The translations under genes were made by a program, and so were the position numbers. Below are positions 22,294 through 32,754 of a stretch of DNA of 64,000 nucleotides, piece after piece (position 1 is the first letter of the stretch; each line of letters opens with the position of its first letter). This DNA comes from Pseudoips prasinana (Eukaryota; Arthropoda; Insecta; Lepidoptera; Nolidae): positions 29,734,001-29,798,000 of the forward strand of contig OX621254.1 of NCBI GenBank assembly GCA_951640165.1. The letters run 5' to 3'. Under the pieces are notes generated by a model. The model saw nothing but the letters and a program-made list of their open reading frames with translations, ran no database searches and was not told the origin of the DNA.

Positions 22294-23400
22294 GTGAGAA
22301 ATTAAATGAGTCTCAAATCAAATCAAAATTAATCAATCAAATAATTTATTTCAGTAACTTAGTCTATTACAATATCAAGTTATTGGGGCTACTTTTAAGC
22401 AGTCCGCTCTTCTGTTACAAGATTACTATAAGTACAATGGTTTTAATAAAAAAATAGACCAATTAGATATTTTTTCCGATGCATTTTATGCATTCAAGCG
22501 TAAAATATTGGAAGCGTCGGCATAGGGATTTTTTCTTCTTAGTCCAATAAGAACTTTTTTAATTGTCTTTAATGCATTTTTATCTGTGTTAGTTATAGTA
22601 TTTTTGTTTGTTTTTAATTTAAAATAACTTGTATGTCAACGTTGTCTATGTTTAGTGTATGTTGTGCATGCCTTTAATAGGTGTACATATAAGAACTGAA
22701 TTATATAGTGAGCTAAGATTTAAATGTTGTGTATGTATATTGTTGGTGTGTCTATAATAAATTAAATAAATCGCTTAAAAAAATAAAAGCGGTAGAAGAG
22801 CGGAGTTTCCTAACAGAAGGAAGATTAATTATTTAATTGCTTGATCAATATTTCTCAGTATTTTAATAATTATATATAAAGTAATAGTGATTGTGTGTTT
22901 GCGTGTGTGTCTGTGTGTAGTTAGATTGCAGATATTGTACGTTAGGTAGTACTAAGATATTGTTTGTGGAAGTCGAAATTCTGGAAATGTTTAGATTTAA
23001 TCAACAATCATTGTTTTCATATCATCGTATGATTTTATCTTGAGCCAGTCAGTGAGAGTTTGGTTTATAACTATACCTAGATTAGTAGTAAATGCTTGTA
23101 CAGACATTTAACCCTTAAACATGCTTTGGACTATACGAGACCACACTAATTTCTACCTTAATACTTTCCAATAAGATCTAACGAATGTTACATGACAGAA
23201 AAATAAACGGGATCGTTTTAGCGACCATTCTAGCGAGCGTTCTAGCGAGCATTCTAGCGAAACGACAATCAATTTAACCGAGTTATTTTGTCGTTGTTCC
23301 GCCGTGCAGTAAAGAATATGTTTCTGTGGAGCACTGATCGTTACCAGCATTTCCACGATCATTCTAGCGAAAATAATGGAACTATACTAGGCTCTATGCT
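22294..23400. other. Gene 1 intron 4, proximal part
   Basis: AT-rich with scattered T-rich stretches and a TGTGTG tract near 22895. A short direct repeat of CATTCTAGCGA-like units lies at 23215-23265. I see no gene. Confidence 0.4.
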
Positions 23401-23407
23401 TGACTCT

Positions 23408-23712
23408 GGGGGACTACCGGCTAAGTCCAGAACATCGATTTCGTGATCGGCGTTCAAATAAATACATACATAGACTCACGCCTGTTTCCCAGAGGCTTAG
23501 GTAGAGACAACGGACTTCCATTTGTCACGATCCTTGCATACCTCTTTCGCTTCGTTCAATCGACTTCAACGTTGACAATCGATTCCGGACCATTTATGAC
23601 GTCACATGTCCTGATGGAAGCTTATTTAACGATTGATTAAGTCATTTTTAACCTTTATTTATTTGAAAGCCGATCACGGAAACGAAGTTCGGCGACTTAG
23701 CCGGTAGCCCCC
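23408..23712. mobile_element. MITE, family M1, carrying an inserted segment
   Basis: Ends are GGGGGACTACCGGCTAAGTC and its complement GACTTAGCCGGTAGCCCCC. Sub-terminal ATTTCGTGATCGGCGTTCAA is also inverted. Other copies are 31671-31921 and 53872-53981. An internal stretch (23490-23560) resembles 45535-45600 reversed. Confidence 0.75.
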
Positions 23713-23779
23713 TGTTCTTCATCATCATCTTGTCCCACTAATGTGCTGGTGGGTATGGTTTCCGCACTTAGTCCCGATG

Positions 23780-24170
23780 TGGACCATTGTACTTGAGCCA
23801 TGGCGGCCTTCGCTCCATCCAGCCCACCTCCTTCCAGAAGCATATTAGGTCTCCCAAACTTCTCAGGGCCTCCGTAAGAGTTCTTGGTGTCTCTCCGGAT
23901 TTTCAAGGTGCCTGTGCACTTGAGGAGCACATGCGCAACCGTTTCGTCAGCGTCCATGCACGCTCTGCACAGAGGGCTGTCAGTTATGCCAATAGTGTGA
24001 AAGTGTTGAGTGAGCAGTGTCCAGTGATGGTCCCCACCACAACGCGCAGGTTTTTCCTGCTAAGCCGTAGTAGAAGCCTCGTCAGCTTACCATCCAGGCA
24101 TGGCATTGCTTATTTAGATTGTCTACAACCTGATGCTGAGGACCACCAGTTCTCGGATTGTGTGTGTGAG
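23780..24170 (-). mobile_element. LINE RNase H/C-terminal fragment
   Basis: Minus strand reads LCRACMDADETVAHVLLKCTG, a Cys/His motif usual at the end of R1/I/Jockey-type LINE proteins after RNase H, preceded by a LTRLLLRLSRKNLR-like block across a frameshift. No start or RT domain; a dead fragment. Confidence 0.7.
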
Positions 24171-24204
24171 TGATTTTGTTACCCCGTGTTCTTTGTTTCG
24201 GAAT

Positions 24205-24795
24205 TAGGGTTCCGTAGCCAAATGGCAAAACACGGAACCCTTATAGATTCGTCATGTCTGTCTATCTGTCTGTCCGTCCGTATGTCACAGCCACTTTTTT
24301 CCGAAACTATAAGAACTGTACTGCTGAAACTTGGTAAATAGATGTATTCTGTGAACCGCATTAAGATTTTTACACAAAAATGAAAAAATAATAATAATTT
24401 TGGGGGGACGCCATACATAGAACTGAAACTCAAAAAAAAAAAATCATCGTACTCATACATGTGGGGTGTCTATAGATAGGTCTTTAAAAATGATATTGAA
24501 GTTTCTAATAACATTTTTTTCTAAACTGAATAGTTTGCGCGAGAGACACTTCCAAAGTGGAAAAATGAGTGTCCCCCGCCTGTAACTTCTAAAATAAGAG
24601 AATGATAAAACTAAAAAAAATATATGATGTATATTACCATGGAAACTAACAACGAAAATTGGTTTGAACGAGATCTAGCAAGTAGTTTTTTTTTAATACG
24701 TCATAAACCGCAATTTGCTTACATTTAATCAACTGAAATACTTGCTGCTACGGAACCCTTCATGTGCGAGTCCGACTCGCATTAGGCCGGTTTTT
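24205..24795 (+). repeat. Interspersed repeat family VI
   Basis: Near-complete copy from GGGTTCCGTAGCCAAATGGC to GAGTCCGACTCGCATTAGGC and a T run. It ends about 65 bp before exon 5. Confidence 0.75.
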
Positions 24796-24858
24796 TTTAT
24801 AAAGGCGAGGGCTGATGTTTCGATAGAAGTTATCTTCAAGTCCACCGTATTTCTACAG

Positions 24859-24994
24859 GAAACTCTACGACGTTATATGAGAGAGAGGTAGACATCTGGA
24901 CTAGTACCGAGGAGTATGGCGATGAGTCCATGTTTATAATGAAAAGGACGGTACATTTGTATAAAACTGAATATGGTTACGACATTCCAGTTAA
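24859..24994 (+). CDS. Gene 1 exon 5: N-terminal extension
   Basis: Acceptor TATTTCTACAG, donor GTAAGT. Encodes NSTTLYEREVDIWTSTEEYG then YKTEYGYDIPVK. It aligns with gene 2 at 63739-63868 (VDVWTSSE...GYHIPVQ), with identical phases and two extra codons. An early frame choice gives stops, so only this phase works. Confidence 0.85.
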
Positions 24995-25149
24995 GTAAGT
25001 ATTTTATACCTAAAATACATGACATTAAAAAAAAAATCGTAAACTGAAAGCAAAAGAAGACGAAAAAAGCAAGCCCGGAGTTTCTTTGTGGCTTTCTTCT
25101 CCGGGTCATCCACCTAGGTAGCTAGAGAAAGCCGCAGGCTAGCTAGGGT

Positions 25150-25500
25150 AGGTTCCTCGGCGGCGAGGATCGCTTTGGCCCATTAACGCGTGATCGGTGA
25201 TCCCGTGCATGTGATCACACCCTCATTTAGAAATTCGTCTTTTTGCTTTAGTCTTCCATTCTTTAATTTTAATATAGCAGAACTACATTTCAAAATAATA
25301 GATTAGTAACTTGTTATTTATTTAAGGATTTCAGAAAATATATGCGATAAAACAAACCGCACGGACGGACTAATTAATTTTTTTTGTAAATTTTATACTA
25401 TCCACTATGTTTATGTACTGCATTGTGACCTTGACAAGTTTGTACTTGTCAAGGTATGTTAATGGTGTATGTTAATACCCAAGTGCTGAATAAATTTCAT
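25150..25500 (+). repeat. Interspersed repeat IX (LINE-like 3' end)
   Basis: Starts CTCGGCGGCGAGGATCGCTT, contains ACAAACCGCACGGACGGAC and ends GTGCTGAATAAATTTCATTT. Matches 44840-45190 and the sequence flanking mariner copy 1 (38640-40160), where it provides the undisturbed target site. Confidence 0.7.
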
Positions 25501-25762
25501 TTCATTACATATAATATAATCGTAGGAAAGTCAAAACTGTGCATGTTAATTTTATTTTTTAATTTAATATACAATATCATAGTAATGGGATTATTAAACT
25601 AAGCATTAAGTTAAAGGTATTCTTGTATTGGTAATGTTCCCAAAATACTGGCAGCATTACCACGCTGCTGTATGGCAATACCTATTTGTTGGGCAAAATA
25701 TAAGCCAGCATTCTGGGAACGTGTCGCCTCAACAAGGCGTGCAGCTATTTCTTTATACATAA

Positions 25763-25931
25763 CTAGCTGTGCACCGCGGTGTTACCCGCTTTAAATTTTA
25801 TAAATTTTCTTTGCTATGAACCTCACGGAGCCCGAGACCTTTCCAGCGAATGCAAAACCGTGGAAATCGGTTCGTGCGTTCTGGAGTTATAGCGTCAGGA
25901 AGGAAAACCTGACTTATTTTTATATAGTAGA
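25763..25931 (-). mobile_element. Complete short Helitron-like element (169 bp)
   Basis: On the minus strand it begins TCTACTATATAAAAATAAGT after A and ends CAGCTAG before T, with a GCGGG/CCGCG-like hairpin. Same family as 43519-43689. Confidence 0.75.
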
Positions 25932-26220
25932 TTTTGGCCGCTGGTCACCAAACTTTACATTGAATATTTTTTAAAAAGGACACGTGGGGCGTGATCTACA
26001 ATGGATATCGAAGCCAAAAATATAGTTTTTAGAATTTTAGGCTGTTTGTCTGTATGTATGTCCGGGCTAAACTCAAAAAGTACGGCATGGATTGGGGAGA
26101 GGTCGGGTCAACATATAGGCTACATATTATCACGCTATCACCTACGGGGGAGGAGCTGTGATAATTTGTAAATATTAACACGGGTAAAACCTTGTTTATT
26201 ATAAACTCATATTGTGCCAC

Positions 26221-26507
26221 TAGACTGTGAGGTGATGGCGGCGATTATCAGAATATCATGATCCTCATCTCATCCCGTGGGGGGCATAGAAGTCGACCCG
26301 AGGGATTATCTACCAGAGGCTGCAGCTTCTTTATGCCCATCTTATTGCGATCGCCAACCCGTCTACCAGGCGTTGCGATTATGGCATATCCCAAAGATGA
26401 TTCTTGGGGAGGCTTTTATACAGCTGTCAACATCACTTTTTGGCCCGACCCGGGATTTGAACCCAGGACCTCATTATCTGCGGTACCGCTAGACCAACGA
26501 GGCAGCC
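26221..26507. repeat. RTE-like relic joined to a SINE II fragment
   Basis: 26221-26430 resembles the GTAGAAGTCGACC...GAGGCTTTTGT repeats at 40985-41250 and 56830-57060. 26431-26507 is the reversed tRNA head of SINE II. Two overlapping plus-strand ORFs here are repeat-derived. 26508-26784 shows nothing else. Confidence 0.6.
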
Positions 26508-26784
26508 GCGTTAACCCATAGGTGCCTTGAAGGTTATGTTGTCTAGACAACGCACCCTTAAATTGGTTTAAAAAAAAATCATTAGTTAAATCTAGATTGG
26601 TAACGTTACTATTTGAGAGCCTTCTATTTTGTCAGTCGGTATGTCCTTCATAATTATGGTCTGTGATTCTGTGTGAGCAGCCTTGACTTCTTAATGTATA
26701 TCATTCTCTTCATGCCAGCGAATTCTTAGTCGTCTCCACAAGATTTTAATATATCGCATTAATGAAATTACGTAAAACTTTCAG

Positions 26785-26900
26785 AGAAATCAAAAAGGCG
26801 TACCACAAAATACTTGGCAATATACTTGAGCACACCGTGAACGACTTCTATAAATTTGATCCTAATGTCACGGAGGATGACGTCGCTCTACCGTTAGACG
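26785..26900 (+). CDS. Gene 1 exon 6: end of N-terminal extension
   Basis: Acceptor AAAACTTTCAG, donor GTAAGT. Encodes EIKKAYHKILGNILEHTVND and FYKFDPNVTEDDVALPLDG. Same length (116 nt) and phases as gene 2 exon 61310-61425 (KLKTHIVRNFYAFKSNVTKD). The longer open frame around it is partly intronic. Confidence 0.85.
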
Positions 26901-26999
26901 GTAAGTATTTCGATAAATCCGTTCTCAGACCTGAGCTCATAGGACAGGGTAGGTGTTACCGGATAGAGGTTAAGTGTAGGATCCACGGCTTTCATCATC

Positions 27000-27190
27000 A
27001 TCATATCAGCCGAAAGACACGCACTGCTGGACAAAGGCCTTCCACAAAGATCGCAAAAATTGCCGGTCTTGCGCTATTCGCATCCAGCGACTTCCAGAGA
27101 CTCTCACAAGAAAATCGGTCCATCTGGTTGGGGCTTTACGTTCTCTTAAAGGCATGCAGGCGTAATACCGCTTACTTTCTGCCTGCAGTC
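27000..27190 (-). repeat. RTE-like tail fragment
   Basis: CATCATCATATCAGCCGAAA then GCTGGACAAAGGCC is the reversed RTE terminal block. It lies directly after exon 6 and is in intron 6. Confidence 0.55.
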
Positions 27191-27264
27191 TGCTGCTGAT
27201 AATATATCTGTATCACACTTTTTATTTAGGCCAACTCGGATTTGAAACCCAGGACCTCATTTCT

Positions 27265-27432
27265 AGGGGTGCACCGGAGCAGCATACCCGCGTTCCCGGG
27301 GTTCCCCCTATCAGGCGCCAGAAGAAGTCCACGGCAGGTTAGGTTTAGTCGGTGCGAGTCCGACATACCCACCCGCAGACACTTTTTGCGGGTGGCATGC
27401 GTAGGCATTCCCCCTAATCAAAAAAAAAAGGA
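27265..27432 (+). repeat. A-tailed retroposon fragment
   Basis: GCACCGGAGCAGCATACCCG to GCATTCCCCCTAATC plus a run of A. A near-identical copy is at 46512-46680, and a diverged piece at 57680-57800. The class is unknown. Confidence 0.6.
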
Positions 27433-27754
27433 CCTCATTTCTAATTTAACTGTCGAGGTCACTGATTTATCCAGTTGCAAAAATATATTGCTGTCAATCT
27501 TATTGCTGGGATTGCTTTGGGTCGTTCAAAGAGTTTCGGCGAACTCAACCCGAATAAAAGTGCCCTGCATGAGTAATGCTGTAGCACCTCTTAAGAGGAA
27601 TCAATTTATTCCCCCTGAACGTTTGGGTTTATCCACAGCATGTGATCAAAACATAATAATAATTTATTTATTTCAAGTAACATGACTCATATTTGTTAGT
27701 AACAATAATTCTTAGATCTATATACCTAAAACAACACACACACACACAATCACT

Positions 27755-28035
27755 GCCACCATCCCAACACTGAGGTGGACAGCTTGCAGCAGCGACTCAC
27801 ATACAGACAATCGAGTCTGCTGGCCACACAGCTCATGATAATGTTGGGGCTGACCCGTACGCGGCGCACAAGGGAAGCGCATCGTTTTCTCATAGTGGTA
27901 TAAAAACAATCGACTCGAGCAAACATCCCTGATGCACTACAAAAGCGGGGCAACCCCATCAATATCCTGAACGCATTATTATATTGTATGCGAAGGGCGC
28001 TGTACGATAATGCAGACCTTGCTGGAGCCATTTAT
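27755..28035 (-). mobile_element. LINE C-terminal fragment
   Basis: The minus frame contains LRIQYNNAFRILMGLPRFCS and MRKRCASLVRRVRVSPN, a block often found at the 3' end of lepidopteran LINE ORF2. It is preceded on + by an (AC)n tract near 27735. Confidence 0.65.
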
Positions 28036-28292
28036 TCAGTGCCCTGAGACCCAATTTAAGACACAAATAACTACAAAAACATATAGGGACGCCAGAAAAT
28101 TACGTTCACTGACACTTTTCCTCTCGCACCCTTTTAGTCGCCTCGCACGACGGCCAGGTAATCCGTAGACCAATTCTTTGCAAGGGACTATAGGGCCAGC
28201 TTAAACTATCTCTATAACGAATAGAAAAGGTATAATTTTAGTTGTTGCTGGGTGAACGAAGTTTCTAACGTTTCTTTTGATTTAACTTCTAG

Positions 28293-28473
28293 AAGAATAC
28301 TGTGTGTGGCCGATAAATCATGTCAAAGATCTGGAGGCAGACCAAAACAACTTGCAACTTAATGTGCCAGGCGAGGTGGACATCGCTTTCAATAACTACA
28401 TGAACAAACACAACAAGAAGTATCATGAAGAAGAAGTAAATACGAGGAAACAGATATTTGAAAAGAATTGGAG
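28293..28473 (+). CDS. Gene 1 exon 7: linker and start of I29 prodomain
   Basis: Acceptor TTTAACTTCTAG, donor GTGATC. Encodes EYCVWPINHVKDLEADQ and then VDIAFNNYMNKHNKKYHEEE and RKQIFEKNW. The F..Y...H.K.Y...E...R..IF..N pattern is the ERFNIN part of the inhibitor I29 prodomain. No counterpart is found in gene 2. Confidence 0.85.
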
Positions 28474-28544
28474 GTGATCGCACATTTTTATGAAGTTTTA
28501 TTTAAAATAATGTAGCCCTAATGTTCATAGATGTTCTTGTTATG

Positions 28545-28805
28545 GCTGACTGCATAGAATACCCATATAGGTACATAGATATACATCAATATTTGCCATC
28601 CATCCCAAACCAGTCACAGCCGTACTATAGCAACCAGACAACTGGTAAACATACTTATATATTTTAAATACTATACGAATACATAAATGACACCCAGAGA
28701 CAAAATAAATAATCGTGCTCATCACACAAAGATATGTCCTGAGTGGGGATCGAACTCACGACCTCTGGCTTAGCAGTCAGAGACAAATAACTAGAGCAAC
28801 ATGCC
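28545..28805 (-). repeat. tRNA-related SINE, family IV-like
   Basis: Reverse orientation, with the B box at 28748-28760 (complement of GGGGATCGAACTC) and a body (GACACCCAGAGACAAA) resembling family IV. Diverged. Confidence 0.55.
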
Positions 28806-28864
28806 AGTTGATGCTTGAGGGGGTCCGTTTATAAGGACGTTCTGTGCAACTGTTGCTGTTAAAT

Positions 28865-29105
28865 AAATAATAAAATAAAATAAAAAGAGTTTTTATTCAC
28901 GTAGACTTTAAAAAAGCGCTTGTAAATAGTCAGAACATGTTTGTAGTAATATAGTTGTATACATTATTATTTCTAGTAACATAGATATTTATGTACACAT
29001 TGTATGAAAACATTTTATTATAGCATTAATATTTAGCTAGCTCGTATCAAGTTATTGTCCAGGGATTATGTTTAATTATCTAGTTTAAGTCTAATATTTT
29101 TACTA
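28865..29105 (-). repeat. LINE-like 3' end, family V
   Basis: Reverse copy starting with A-rich (TAAAA)n at 28860-28885 and continuing through TTTAAAAAAGCGCTTGTAAA. Confidence 0.65.
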
Positions 29106-29381
29106 CATGTTCGCTCATCAGATCGAGGCATTCTTATCGATATGAATGCAAACTTAGGGTTATGGAGGTTGATAGTTGTGAACGAGCGTTTAGTGCCCCG
29201 TAAAATACCATTCCTTGTCGACCTTACTTATAATAAGTATCCCGTTGAGTCGACCCGTGACCACGGCTGGTGCAATCCATGCCGAAACGTCGGGTAAACA
29301 AGGCAATGATTTACCTAAATATTTATCGCGATGAGACCCGTGTCTACAGTATATAAAAAATAAGTATCTGTTTTTCATCAG

Positions 29382-29534
29382 AATGGTGGAGGAACACAAC
29401 CGCAAGAACTTGAGCTTCAGGATGCAAGTGAACGCGTTCTCTGACAGAACACCTGAGGAGCTGAAGCAGGTGACTGGAAGAGCTGCGCCTAAACCCGGAG
29501 TAAATGCACAGCAGTTCCCACACACGCACTGTTA
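29382..29534 (+). CDS. Gene 1 exon 8, left part, cut by a transposon
   Basis: Acceptor TTTTTCATCAG. Encodes RMVEEHNRKNLSFRMQVNAF and SDRTPEELKQ, the GNFD-like half of the I29 prodomain, then QQFPHTHC. At 29535 the reading frame enters a transposon end and meets a stop within five codons. Gene 2 has the intact equivalent at 58102-58331. Confidence 0.85.
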
Positions 29535-30866
29535 TTCGCGTAGAACAAACTAGCTGGACAAAAACAACTCTTCAATTCCTAATAGTTAATTATTAAGATG
29601 AACTCATTAGCCCTATACATTAAGGAATACATCTATTAATTTTCGTAATTACCCTCATTAGGCCCGTCATTAAGGTAAGTATATAAAGTGTTGATAATTC
29701 AAAGTGCATTCATTTGCATTTTTACACCATATTGTTAACATTATTTTAAGTCACTAAAAGAAATTTGTGATAGTGTTTTTGTGATGGATTGTGTACATAA
29801 GGGTAAGTAGTTTTGTTTTAGTTAATTTTTATCACAGGATCTTCATTATTTAATTTTATTAAATTAAATGTTTCGATAAAAGTGGACTTTTTCACCCATA
29901 TTTTTGAATTCAATAGTCAAAATATTACATGTCCACTCATGTCCACTCTGTAAAATCTATTTTATATGATTCTCACAAGTATCTAGTAGTAATTAGTAGA
30001 AAAAAATATTGCGAATTATTTGCACAACTAATTTTTTTCTTTTTTTTTCTTTAAACAGTTTTCACCGTCTCAAAAATGGACTTTTTTGAAGAATGGCTAA
30101 AACACCCGAAGGAAACGCGAAACGTGGAGCTCTTTCGGTTTATATCTTTGAGACATGACTTTGATGGTGTTACGGAGCAGTCCCTGAGAGACGTCAAGGT
30201 CATCATCTCAAAATTATTATCCATGGTATTATATGCCCGCGACTGTTCACAAAATACTTCTGCACAGTGGCGAGGTAATTAAATCGTCACTTCTGCCTAT
30301 AGGCCAGCTTTCCGAGGAAGCACAGGAAGCTCGGAATAAGGACTGCAGAAGATTTCGTGAACACAACACACGAAAACGATCGCGAATAGCTACGAATAGA
30401 GATTTACTTAATATGTTATTGATAACATCTGACCCTGTAATAAATGGTTTAAGAGAAATTCCCCGGAAGAAAATAGGTTCATTCCCTATCGAAGTCCTAG
30501 ATTTATTAGTTCAACCTAGCTTTAAGGAACAAAATGTTAATATAGTTTCTAGTTTTCATAGTTCTGCCACTCATGATCATGACTATTCAATGGATGATTC
30601 ATCTGATGATAGTGATGATGAGTGATCGATTTAGTTTTTAAGTAGGTATTTTATGTATCTGATATTAGATTTTATAGTTACATTTATAGTTAAATTTATT
30701 TATAAAATTGTTTAAAAAAATATTGTGTTTTTATTTCACTATACCTGCTCAAACGACCAATGGACCTCAAATAGTATTATGACCCTTATATCTTTGCTTA
30801 ATAACCTCATTTATAAATAAAAATCGAAACAAATAATATTGTCCAGCTAGCTTGTTCTACACGAAC
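29535..30866 (+). mobile_element. DNA transposon of undetermined superfamily inserted in exon 8
   Basis: Terminal inverted repeats of about 25 bp: left TTCGCGTAGAACAAACTAGC, right complement TTCGTGTAGAACAAGCTAGC, two mismatches. Flanks CACTGTTA (29527-29534) and CACTGTGA (30867-30874) look like an 8-bp target duplication with one change; 6 bp match without doubt. Removing the element and one flank restores the protease frame. It carries a small two-exon gene (29784-30625). An 8-bp duplication fits hAT-, P- or Merlin-like groups, but the ends are not typical of any of these. Confidence 0.8.
29784..30625 (+). pseudogene. Transposon-borne two-exon ORF, frameshifted
   Basis: A 19-nt first exon (29784-29802, MDCVHK) ends at G|GTAAGT; a pyrimidine-rich tract and CAG at 30058 open exon 2, in phase, encoding MDFFEEWLKHPKETRNVELF. 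A one-base shift near 30225-30233 separates this from the rest, MPATVHKILLHSGEVIKSSL, LPIGQLSEEAQEARNKDCRR, and an acidic C-terminus. About 185 codons in all. The LPIG.LSEEAQEARNKD motif feels familiar from uncharacterised insect repeat proteins; I cannot name the family. No DDE triad is evident, so it is probably a C-terminal or accessory remnant. Confidence 0.6.
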
Positions 30867-30874
30867 CACTGTGA

Positions 30875-30960
30875 CACGGTGGAAGAAATTGAATATTTGG
30901 CAGCGAAACTCCCAAAAAGCTTTGATCTGAGGTTACAAGGCTATGTCACTCCCGTTAAGA
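30875..30960 (+). CDS. Gene 1 exon 8, right part
   Basis: Encodes VEEIEYLAAKLPKSFDLRL and GYVTPVK, the mature N-terminus of the C1A domain (LP..FDLR....TPVK). Ends phase 1 at A|GTAAGT. Gene 2 reads LEEIEYLAQDLPQNYDLRMQ and ATPVK. With 29382-29534 it makes a 239-nt exon against 230 nt in gene 2, three codons more, in the same phases. Confidence 0.85.
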
Positions 30961-31329
30961 GTAAGTGTTTGAAATCACAATATTAGTAAGTATAAGTTAG
31001 AATAGGTATTTGTAACTGTACCTGCGTTTTGTACTTACGTGCTTCCTCACTTTAATCTTCACTAACTACTTTATTGATTTCAAATTAATATTTTATTGTA
31101 TCCTTATTACTCTTTTACTATAATTTCTTACGTCTTAATACTACCCTTTTTTCATTTCTCATTAGCTTTTTATTTGGATAGGTCTTCAAAAATGATATTG
31201 AGGTTTCTAATATTTTATTTTTCTAAACTGAATAGTTTGCGTGAGAGCCACTTCCATAGTGGAAGAATGTGTCTCCCCCTTGTAACTTCTAAAATAATAG
31301 AATGATAAAACTAATAAAAATATATGATG

Positions 31330-31466
31330 TACAGACGCCAGCATATCCAGCTACCCCAAACTGTCAAATGTCTTTAAAGATTTTCTACTTTATCACATAA
31401 GCATAAGCACTTCCAATTGGGAAAATTTGACAGATTGAGGTAGCTTGATGTGCTGGCGTCTGTACA
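31330..31466. mobile_element. Palindromic MITE, family M2
   Basis: Starts ACAGACGCCAGCATATCCAG and ends GCTGGCGTCTGT. It interrupts a family VI fragment (31170-31600). Confidence 0.7.
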
Positions 31467-31670
31467 TCTCAATGCAAAGTTCCACCGAAAATTGATTTGA
31501 ACAAGATCTATAAGTAGTTTTTTTAATACGTCGTAAATCGTATGTTACTTGCTGCTACGGAAGTTTGCGAGTCCGACTCGCATTTGGCTGCATTTTTCGT
31601 GTTACAGTTACGCGATTTCTCCATTCTTTAAAATCCGATCTTCATCATTATTTTGGTTATTGGAAGGTCG

Positions 31671-31921
31671 GGGGCTCTACCGGCCAAGTCGTCGAACATC
31701 GATTTCTTAAATGGCGTTCAAATAAATAAAGGTTAAAAATAACTTAATCAATCGTTAAATCGGCTTCCATGCCCACATGTGACGTCATAAATGGTCCGGA
31801 ATCGATTGACAACGTTGAAGCCGATTTAACGAATGATTAAGTCATTTTTAACCTAATAAAGGTTACTTATGTGAACGCCATTTAAGAAATCGATGTTCGG
31901 TGACTTAGCCGGTAGAGCCCC
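31671..31921. mobile_element. MITE, family M1, complete
   Basis: Ends GGGGCTCTACCGGCCAAGTC and GACTTAGCCGGTAGAGCCCC. Sub-terminal regions are also inverted, including the internal AACGATTGATTAAG block. No coding capacity. Confidence 0.8.
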
Positions 31922-31997
31922 TGTATGTATATATTTAGAAATATGTATGTTTGATTGCCATAATACTGGCTCTGCCAGAACGGATATATTTGATCAG

Positions 31998-32378
31998 ACT
32001 GCCTCGTTGGTCTAGCGGTAGCGTATTCACCCGCAGAGAACGAGGTCCTGGGTTCAAATACTGGGTCGGACAAAAAAGTGATTTTGGGACTTTTCTGTAA
32101 AAAGAAAAAATTCTCAGCATCAGCCCGAAATCTGGAAGTTGGCGGTATTATACCCCCGTGCCTCGGAGAGCACGTAAAGCCGTCGGTCCTGTACCTGACC
32201 TCTTTCCGGTCGTGTCGCATAGGCGTCCCATCGGATCATGAGAGTGATGGAATAGAAAGTGCTCCTGTGTTTGCGCACACACTTGAGCACTATAATATGT
32301 CCCGCGCAGATGGCTAATCTCTGTTGAGACTGGCCGCCGTGGCCGAAATTCGGCTAGGAGGACATTATTATTATTATT
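31998..32378 (+). repeat. tRNA-derived SINE, family II, full length
   Basis: Best-preserved copy: head GCCTCGTTGGTCTAGCGGTA, B box GGGTTCAAATAC, body with CCCCCGTGCCTCGGAGAGCA, end GGACATTATTATTATTATT. It ends about 65 bp before exon 9. Confidence 0.85.
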
Positions 32379-32443
32379 ATTTGATCAGATGGAGTATCTG
32401 TTATCCTAAGAAATGTATTTTATCTTATCTTTTCTTGTTCCAG

Positions 32444-32573
32444 ACCAGGGTACATACTGTGCATCGGGTTGGGCGTTCGCGACAGCTGCTGCAGTGGAGA
32501 CGACGGTTGCCAAGAGTAACGGGGCGAGGCTGTTGCATCTTAGTGAACAGTCCCTAATTGACTGCTCCTGGGG
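32444..32573 (+). CDS. Gene 1 exon 9: active-site exon with Cys-to-Gly
   Basis: Acceptor TTCTTGTTCCAG, donor GTAACT. Encodes NQGTYCASGWAFATAAAVE and LHLSEQSLIDCSWG. The papain active-site motif QG.CGSCWAF appears as QGTYCASGWAF: oxyanion Gln is kept, the nucleophilic Cys is Gly (GGT, one change from TGT). The paralogue has QGACGGCWAF. A proteolytically active product is therefore not expected. Confidence 0.9.
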
Positions 32574-32754
32574 GTAACTATATACATATTGAATGGGGAT
32601 TGTCCATTTTTCACTGAATAAGATAGATGATCATGTCTTTCTTCTAAACATCTTCTTCATTTTTTCCTTATCATAATTAATATATTAGAAATATCATAAT
32701 TATTAAGAGAGGTAGTTCTATGACTTGACTACGACTTATAGACGACATTTCTTA

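Noticed and set aside
22263..22457. Separate ORF beginning LPEVAGLEHTG
   Set aside because: It is the end of gene 1 exon 4 read through its donor into the intron.
30233..30282. Programmed frameshift in the exon 8 transposon gene
   Set aside because: I see no slippery heptamer at the frame change; a simple one-base lesion explains it.
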